Origin: Magnetococcales bacterium | GTDB taxonomy: Bacteria > Pseudomonadota > Magnetococcia > Magnetococcales > Magnetaquicoccaceae | Direction: 5' to 3' | Assembly: GCA_015229095.1 (NCBI GenBank) | Contig: JADGCE010000085.1 | Span: 1-11,736, forward strand | Length of the DNA stretch: 11,736 bases | Shown here: positions 6,866-11,736 of the stretch, piece by piece | Numbering within the stretch: the first letter of the stretch is position 1 | Layout: the number at the start of each line of letters is the position of its first letter | Position numbers and translations under genes: made by a program | Notes under the pieces: generated by a model | What the model saw: the letters and a program-made list of their open reading frames with translations, nothing else | Database searches by the model: none | Told to the model about the DNA's origin: nothing

Positions 6866-8584
6866 TTACCCCCCATTCCCCCCGTAAGCAGGGAGCAAAC
6901 GGGGGGCAACGGGCTGTTCCCCACAGCCTGCCTCTGCCAACTCTTCCATGAAAGCTTCCAGGTGGGAAACCCCTGGAGTACCGCCGCTGCTGACCGATTG
7001 CGCAAAATGGGCCGCACTCTTGCCAGCCCGCAAACCAAAGACCAAAATTTCCAATAAGGCATTGCCCATCAACCGGTTATCGCCATGCACCCCCCCGGTC
7101 ACCTCACCTGCGGCAAACAGTCCCGGCATATCCGTACCCCCATCGGCGCGGATGACCACACCGCCGTTCTGGTAGTGGATGGTGGGATAGGTCAAGACGG
7201 GCACCTTGCGCAAATCAATCCCCTTGCGCAAAAACTCACCAAAGCGACCGGGAAATTCCCGTTCAATGGTGCCTCGACCATGCAACAGGTCAATCAGGGG
7301 AATATCCAACCAAACCCCCAACCGACCCAACGGGGTCTTCACCCCGTTGCCCACCATGCACTCCCGGATGATCGCCGCCGAGGTGACATCCCGCGGCTCC
7401 AGGCCGAAGACAAACTCATCGCCATGGCAGTTCAAGAGTTGCGCGCCCCAGCCCCGGAATTTTTCTGTCGCCAGGAGGCCCAACTTGCTGTCCGGATAGA
7501 GAATGCCGGTGGGATGGTACTGGCAATAGCGCAAATCCCGCAGCGGGATGCCCGCCCGATAGGCGATGACCAAACCATCTGCGGTGGCTCCATAATGGTT
7601 GGAGGTGGGAAACTGTTTGAAATGCAGACGACCGAACCCCCCGGTGGCCATCACCACCGCTTTGGCATGCACGATCCGGGTCACGGGGGAGCGATCATGG
7701 GCGGCAATCTGTTCCAGAATCGCCCCGACAGCCCGTCCATTCTCGTCGGTCAACAGCTCCACCGCCGGGGAAAAGCTCAAGACCTTGATCCCTGGATAGG
7801 TCTCTGCATGGTCACGAATCACCCGCATCAACTCCAGCCCGGTGACATCCCCGGCGGCGTGCAGCCGCTTTCTGGAAGTCCCTCCCCCATGGCGCACCTT
7901 CATCCGTCCAGTGGGATATTTGTCGAAGAGCACGCCCAACTCTTCCAACCAGCGCAACACCCGCACCCCATCCGTGACCAGTGCCTCCACCAACTCCGGG
8001 TCATTGGTAAAATGGCCACCGCCCATGGTGTCCAGATAGTGTTGTACCGGCGAATCGGACTCCTGGTCGGCAATCTGAATGCCACCCTCTGCCATGATGG
8101 TGTTGGAATCCCCGTGCCGCAACTTGGTGGCAACCAGCACTGTGGCACCCGCCTCGGCAGCCGCAATGGCCACCGTTGTCCCAGCTCCCCCTCCCCCAAT
8201 CACCAGGACATCCGTGTGATATTCCTGCACGACCGGAACCGCCCTTGCCTCACCCTCCTCCCCCCCCCGCACGGGGGCATCCGGGTGTCGACGGGCCAGG
8301 GAAAAATGGCGAACCACCGACTCCCTGGGCCAGGATTCCAGCACATCGGCCAATTCACAGGGAACCATATCCCCTTTGTTGGGCCCCACCCGCAGGGGAC
8401 GACAGCCGTCGGCCCGATAGTCGGGATGGTACTCCTCCAACCAAGCACGACGATCCGACAGGGAGAGGGAGGGATAACCCTCCCCCCTGCGCAGGGCGGC
8501 CAAACGGTGCTCCCGGGTCTTGACAACCAGACGGGCCGACTCACGCATGGCTTCAGGAAATCTGTTGAGTTCGTTCAGTGGCAT
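6866..8584 (-). CDS. frdA: Fumarate reductase / succinate dehydrogenase flavoprotein, divergent form
   Basis: This 572-residue FAD subunit interconverts fumarate and succinate. The start is the ATG 1 nt after the frdB stop (TGA-T-ATG); the frame stays open further upstream but only inside frdB. Residues 1-122 are an extension not seen in ordinary FrdA/SdhA (contains VGPNKGD, 66-72). The FAD Rossmann motif is VLVIGGGGAG (126-135). Catalytic residues are present: His357 in YHPTG, Arg377 in FRGWGA, His470 in HYQNGGV, Arg504 in HGDNRL. The histidine that normally binds FAD covalently is Asn161 (DSNTIMAEGG, 159-168), so FAD is probably not covalent. Only 68 residues follow Arg504, against about 210 in E. 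coli FrdA, so the C-terminal helical domain is absent. The FAD/capping core itself is complete: 343 residues from Asn161 to Arg504, close to the E. coli spacing. In this setting it likely reduces fumarate. The symbol is by function; the protein is not a close match to E. coli FrdA. Confidence 0.9.
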   Translation of the reverse strand: MPLNELNRFPEAMRESARLVVKTREHRLAALRRGEGYPSLSLSDRRAWLEEYHPDYRADGCRPLRVGPNKGDMVPCELADVLESWPRESVVRHFSLARRHPDAPVRGGEEGEARAVPVVQEYHTDVLVIGGGGAGTTVAIAAAEAGATVLVATKLRHGDSNTIMAEGGIQIADQESDSPVQHYLDTMGGGHFTNDPELVEALVTDGVRVLRWLEELGVLFDKYPTGRMKVRHGGGTSRKRLHAAGDVTGLELMRVIRDHAETYPGIKVLSFSPAVELLTDENGRAVGAILEQIAAHDRSPVTRIVHAKAVVMATGGFGRLHFKQFPTSNHYGATADGLVIAYRAGIPLRDLRYCQYHPTGILYPDSKLGLLATEKFRGWGAQLLNCHGDEFVFGLEPRDVTSAAIIRECMVGNGVKTPLGRLGVWLDIPLIDLLHGRGTIEREFPGRFGEFLRKGIDLRKVPVLTYPTIHYQNGGVVIRADGGTDMPGLFAAGEVTGGVHGDNRLMGNALLEILVFGLRAGKSAAHFAQSVSSGGTPGVSHLEAFMEELAEAGCGEQPVAPRLLPAYGGNGG

Positions 8585-8585
8585 A

Positions 8586-9326
8586 TCAAAGCAGGCTGCG
8601 ATCTTCGGGAAGCCAAGTGCCGGGAGGCGCATCGTCCGGCTCCCGCTCACGACGCTGATAGAGGGCTTGCAGTTTGACCGGATCCATGCGCCGCACCCGG
8701 CGAAAAAGGGCACGATAATGACCGCCTTCCAATTTTTCCAGTGATTTGGCCAGGTGTTCAGCCGGGGCATCCCGGAAACGACCATGCAACCGACGGGCGG
8801 CCAAGGCGGCGTTGGGCTGGGAAATGCTGGAGGGGCACCGCAATACACACGCCTGGCATTGCACGCAGGTGAACGATTCGTGGGCCGCAGCACGCAGGTC
8901 CCCCCGTTTCATCATACCCACGTAGCCCATCACATCGATCCCAACAGGACACAAACGGCTGCACTCCCCGCACATGACACAATTGTTCACCTCAGGGTAG
9001 AGGCGCAAAAGCTGAAACTCCGGACTGACATCTCCGGTCAAGGTCAGGGGATGCCGCGCTTTTCTTTGGGGAATATAGGGCAATGAAAGAACCTCCATCC
9101 CGTCCTGCACTTCCTCCTGACACAGCAGACCGGCCAGCAATGCATGGGACTCCCGCAATCGGTACAGGACCGTACACGCCCCACACACACCACCCCGGCA
9201 GCCAACGCCCCGCACAAAGCGGAGCCCGGCCTCTTCCAGGGCGGCCAACAGGGTCCGACCCGATAGCACCTGATATTCCGTGCCGTCAAAGGCGATGGTG
9301 ATGGTGGTGGGAACGATGGCAGACAT
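8586..9326 (-). CDS. frdB: Fumarate reductase / succinate dehydrogenase iron-sulfur subunit with three clusters
   Basis: I chose the ATG at 9326 (246 residues): it begins right before the ferredoxin domain and has a GAGAG sequence just upstream. A GTG at 9365 would add 13 residues. The [2Fe-2S] domain has GCRGGVCGACTV (Cys43, Cys48, Cys51) with Cys69 as likely fourth ligand. Then come two full CxxCxxCxxxCP motifs: Cys116/119/122/126 and Cys154/157/160/164. In usual SdhB/FrdB the second motif lacks one Cys and holds [3Fe-4S]; here Cys157 fills that place, so a second [4Fe-4S] is expected, as known for type E SdhB and TfrB-like proteins. A 70-80 residue charged tail follows. It passes electrons to or from FrdA; no CCG-domain or membrane anchor gene is adjacent. 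Confidence 0.92.
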   Translation of the reverse strand: MSAIVPTTITIAFDGTEYQVLSGRTLLAALEEAGLRFVRGVGCRGGVCGACTVLYRLRESHALLAGLLCQEEVQDGMEVLSLPYIPQRKARHPLTLTGDVSPEFQLLRLYPEVNNCVMCGECSRLCPVGIDVMGYVGMMKRGDLRAAAHESFTCVQCQACVLRCPSSISQPNAALAARRLHGRFRDAPAEHLAKSLEKLEGGHYRALFRRVRRMDPVKLQALYQRREREPDDAPPGTWLPEDRSLL

Positions 9327-9372
9327 GCGCTCTCGTGGGTTGTGGGGCGTTCCGGGGGATGACACTCCATCA

Positions 9373-9400
9373 AGAGGGGGGCGGACTCCCGCCCCCCTCT
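9373..9400. terminator. Perfect 12-bp hairpin after icd
   Basis: Arms AGAGGGGGGCGG (9373-9384) and CCGCCCCCCTCT (9389-9400) pair perfectly around a 4-nt loop. The hairpin starts 9 nt after the icd stop and ends before either possible frdB start. No T-run follows in the direction of transcription, so it may be a partial terminator or an RNA-stability element that sets the ratio of icd to frdBA, rather than a full stop. Confidence 0.6.
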
Positions 9401-9409
9401 GTACGACGA

Positions 9410-11656
9410 TCAGATGGAGGCCACAATGGCGTTCAGGGTTGGGCTGGAACGCATGGCGACAGCCACCTTGGCGGGATCGGTATGATAGTAACCGCCCAGA
9501 TCGATGGCTTTGCCTCCCAGGGCATTGAACTCTGCCAGAATTTTGGCTTCATTCTCCACCATCTGCCGGGCGATGGGGGCGAAATGCCGCTGCAGTTCCG
9601 CATCTTCGCTCTGGGCGGCCAGGGCCTGCGCCCAATACATGGCGATATAGAAATGGCTGCCCCGGTTATCCAGTTCACCCACTTCACGACCCGGCGATTT
9701 GTTGTTGTCCAGCAACAGACCCGTCGCCTGATCCAGCGTTTTGGCCAGCAGGGCCGCTCTCTTGTTGTTGCGCACGGCACTCAAATGCTCCAGGGAGGCG
9801 GCCAGGGCGCAAAACTCGCCCAGGGAGTCCCAACGCAAATGTCCCTCCTCCACAAACTGCTGCACATGTTTCGGAGCCGACCCGCCCGCACCGGTCTCAA
9901 ACAGCCCGCCACCATTCATGAGGGGCACGATGGAGAGCATTTTGGCACTGGTGCCCACTTCCAGAATGGGGAAGAGATCGGTGAGATAGTCGCGTAACAC
10001 ATTGCCGGTGACAGAAATGGTGTTCTCACCCTTGTGCATCCGTTCCAGTGAAAAACGGGTAGCCTCCACAGGAGAAAGGATACGAATATCCAAACCGGTG
10101 GTGTCGTGATTTTTCAAATACCGCTGGACCTTGTTGATCAATTCCGCATCGTGGGGCCGATTCTGATCCAGCCAGAAAACCGCCGGCCACCCCGTCGCCC
10201 GTGCCCGATTGACCGCCAGCTTGACCCAGTCCTGAATGGCGGCATCCTTGGCCTGACACAGACGCCACACATCCCCCGCCTCCACTGCATGGGAAAACAG
10301 GGTTCGACCCGCTGCACTGACGACACGAATCGTCCCATCACCCGGGGCCTTGAAGGTCTGATTATGGGAGCCATACTCTTCGGCTTTTTGTGCCATCAGG
10401 CCCACATTGGGAATGCTGCCCATGGTCGCCGGATTGAATGCTCCATGCTTTTTGCAAAATTCCACGGTGGCATCATACACACCCGAGTAGCTGCTGTCCG
10501 GGATCACCGCCTTGGTATCTCTGGCCTTGCCATTCGCATCCCATCCTTTACCCCCGGCCCGGATCATGGCGGGCATGGAGGCATCGATGATGATATCGCT
10601 GGGCACATGCAGGTTGGTAATCCCCCGATCGGAATCGACCATGTAGAGATCCGGTTGCTTGGCCATGCAGGCCTGGATATCTGCCTCAATCTCGGCCCGT
10701 TTGCCTTCCGGCAGGGTTTGAATCTTTTTGAGGGCATCCCCCCAGCCACTGCTGGGGTCCACGCCCAATTCCGCAAACAGTTGGGCATGTTTGTCAAACA
10801 CCTCCTGGAAATAGACCACCACCGCATGACCGAAGAGGATGGGATCCGACACCTTCATCATGGTGGCCTTCATGTGCAGGGAAAAGAGCACCCCCTGCTC
10901 TTTCGCCTCTTTCATCTGGGCGGCCAAAAAGGTGCGCAAAGCCCGGACGCTCATGAAGGTGGCATCGATCACCTCGCCATCCACCAGGGGCAGCTTCTCT
11001 TTCAGGGGGGTGACAGCACCCGCCTGGTCGACAAACTCGATGCGCGCCGTGCCGACGGAACCGCTGTCGATGGTCATCGATTTTTCGTTGGAGAAAAAGT
11101 CACCACTCTTCATGCTGACCACATGGGTCTTGGAATCAGGGCTCCAGGCTCCCATCTTGTGGGGATTTTTCTGGGCATAGGCCTTGACCGCCAGGGGAGC
11201 CCGGCGATCGGAATTGCCCTCCCTGAGAACGGGATTGACCGCGCTGCCTTTGATCTTGTCATAGCGGGCCCTGGCCTCCACCTCGGCATCCGTTTTCGGA
11301 GCATCGGGATAGTCGGGAACCTGGAACCCCTGCCCCTGCAGTTCTGCGATGGCGGCCTTGAGTTGGGGAAGAGAAGCACTGACATTGGGCAACTTGATGA
11401 CATTGGCCTCAGGCTGGACGACCAGGGCACCCAATTCTGCCAAATCATCCGGACGCCGCTGCGCTTCTGTCAAATATTCCGGAAAGTTGGCGAGAATTCT
11501 GCCCGCCAGGGAGATATCCTTGGTGCCGACCGTGATACCGGCCACTTTGGTGAACGCTTGTATGATGGGCAGCAAAGAGCCGCTGGCCAGTTGAGGGGCT
11601 TCATCGACGACGGTATAGAGGATGTCCGCTGGGCTTTGTGTAGTCTGTCCGGCCAT
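9410..11656 (-). CDS. icd: Monomeric isocitrate dehydrogenase, NADP-dependent
   Basis: This 748-residue enzyme interconverts isocitrate and 2-oxoglutarate + CO2. It belongs to the large monomeric (IDH-II) family, which is about 740 residues long and unrelated in length to the 416-residue E. coli type. I chose the ATG at 11656 because the protein then begins as the family does and a GGAG lies 9 nt upstream; earlier in-frame starts add residues that do not look like the family. The isocitrate site is seen as Ser138, Asn141, Arg145 and Arg151 (NPVLREGNSDRR), Lys263, Asp358 and Tyr428. The residues linked to NADP use in Corynebacterium IDH (Lys589, His590, Arg601) correspond to Lys596, His597 and Arg608, so NADP is expected. 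In the reductive cycle it carboxylates 2-oxoglutarate. It is the first gene of the block, with nothing else upstream within the window. Confidence 0.97.
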   Translation of the reverse strand: MAGQTTQSPADILYTVVDEAPQLASGSLLPIIQAFTKVAGITVGTKDISLAGRILANFPEYLTEAQRRPDDLAELGALVVQPEANVIKLPNVSASLPQLKAAIAELQGQGFQVPDYPDAPKTDAEVEARARYDKIKGSAVNPVLREGNSDRRAPLAVKAYAQKNPHKMGAWSPDSKTHVVSMKSGDFFSNEKSMTIDSGSVGTARIEFVDQAGAVTPLKEKLPLVDGEVIDATFMSVRALRTFLAAQMKEAKEQGVLFSLHMKATMMKVSDPILFGHAVVVYFQEVFDKHAQLFAELGVDPSSGWGDALKKIQTLPEGKRAEIEADIQACMAKQPDLYMVDSDRGITNLHVPSDIIIDASMPAMIRAGGKGWDANGKARDTKAVIPDSSYSGVYDATVEFCKKHGAFNPATMGSIPNVGLMAQKAEEYGSHNQTFKAPGDGTIRVVSAAGRTLFSHAVEAGDVWRLCQAKDAAIQDWVKLAVNRARATGWPAVFWLDQNRPHDAELINKVQRYLKNHDTTGLDIRILSPVEATRFSLERMHKGENTISVTGNVLRDYLTDLFPILEVGTSAKMLSIVPLMNGGGLFETGAGGSAPKHVQQFVEEGHLRWDSLGEFCALAASLEHLSAVRNNKRAALLAKTLDQATGLLLDNNKSPGREVGELDNRGSHFYIAMYWAQALAAQSEDAELQRHFAPIARQMVENEAKILAEFNALGGKAIDLGGYYHTDPAKVAVAMRSSPTLNAIVASI

Positions 11657-11736
11657 TATTCTGTACTCCGTGCATTGAAAGTTCATGGGTAATGATAGAG
11701 CTTCCCAACTCTGGGGGCGCATCATGCACGAAGCCC
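11657..11736. other. Upstream region of icd
   Basis: These 80 nt should contain the leader of the operon. I see the icd ribosome binding site but no convincing -35/-10 pair or operator; the promoter probably lies beyond the window or is of a type I cannot recognise. Confidence 0.3.
11666..11669 (-). promoter_or_regulatory. Ribosome binding site of icd
   Basis: GGAG lies 9 nt upstream of the ATG at 11656 and supports this start over the earlier in-frame ATGs at 11686 and 11725. Confidence 0.55.

Noticed and set aside
7085..8677. Long open frame on the plus strand opposite frdA
   Set aside because: Same reason: antisense shadow of a secure gene, with low-complexity His/Pro/Gly content.
8585..8893. 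N-terminal continuation of the frdA frame upstream of 8584
   Set aside because: It lies wholly inside frdB, whose cysteine motifs are clear in the other frame; the ATG right after the frdB stop is the sensible start.
10106..11692. Long open frame on the plus strand opposite icd
   Set aside because: Antisense shadow of icd; no motif or ribosome binding site.
1..11736. CRISPR array, tRNA or rRNA genes, insertion sequence or prophage genes
   Set aside because: I saw no spaced direct repeats, tRNA-like arms, transposase or phage motifs anywhere; the only tandem repeats are the hairpin units at 890-966.

Overview
The window is a dense, single-direction (minus strand) gene block from a GC-rich bacterium. 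It carries a nearly continuous run of genes for the reductive (or oxidative) TCA cycle. Reading in the transcribed direction, from right to left, the genes are: monomeric NADP-type isocitrate dehydrogenase (icd), a fumarate reductase/succinate dehydrogenase iron-sulfur subunit and flavoprotein (frdB, frdA), succinyl-CoA synthetase beta and alpha (sucC, sucD), a two-subunit 2-oxoglutarate:ferredoxin oxidoreductase (korA, korB), a pentapeptide-repeat protein, and an SdhE-type flavin assembly factor. After a 256-nt gap with stacked hairpins comes the 5' part of an exported caspase-like protein, which runs off the left edge.

The four enzymes catalyse adjacent steps: fumarate <-> succinate <-> succinyl-CoA <-> 2-oxoglutarate <-> isocitrate. 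The ferredoxin-dependent KOR in place of an NAD-linked 2-oxoglutarate dehydrogenase makes the whole segment reversible, so CO2 fixation by the reductive TCA cycle is likely. SdhE is known mainly from Pseudomonadota and mitochondria. An rTCA-type cluster together with SdhE suggests a deep-branching autotrophic member of Pseudomonadota, for example a Magnetococcus-like bacterium. This placement is an inference from gene content, not a database match. No ATP-citrate lyase, aconitase, fumarase, malate dehydrogenase or ferredoxin gene lies in the window.

Genes are tightly packed. frdB/frdA are separated by 1 nt, korA/korB overlap by 1 nt, the pentapeptide-repeat gene and sdhE overlap by 11 nt, and sucC/sucD are 11 nt apart. 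Three larger breaks (icd-frdB with a perfect 12-bp hairpin, frdA-sucC 138 nt, sucD-korA 124 nt) may be points where expression is adjusted.

The most unusual part is the fumarate reductase. The flavoprotein has Asn where the covalent-FAD histidine normally sits, carries an extra N-terminal region of about 120 residues, and ends soon after the catalytic arginine, so the usual C-terminal helical domain is absent. The iron-sulfur subunit has an extra cysteine that should turn the usual [3Fe-4S] centre into a second [4Fe-4S] centre. No membrane anchor genes are adjacent. The SdhE encoded in the same cluster has Ser instead of Gly in its RGxxE motif. Together these point to a divergent, possibly soluble fumarate reductase with non-covalent FAD, sitting next to an altered flavinylation factor and a long pentapeptide-repeat beta-helix protein of unknown role.
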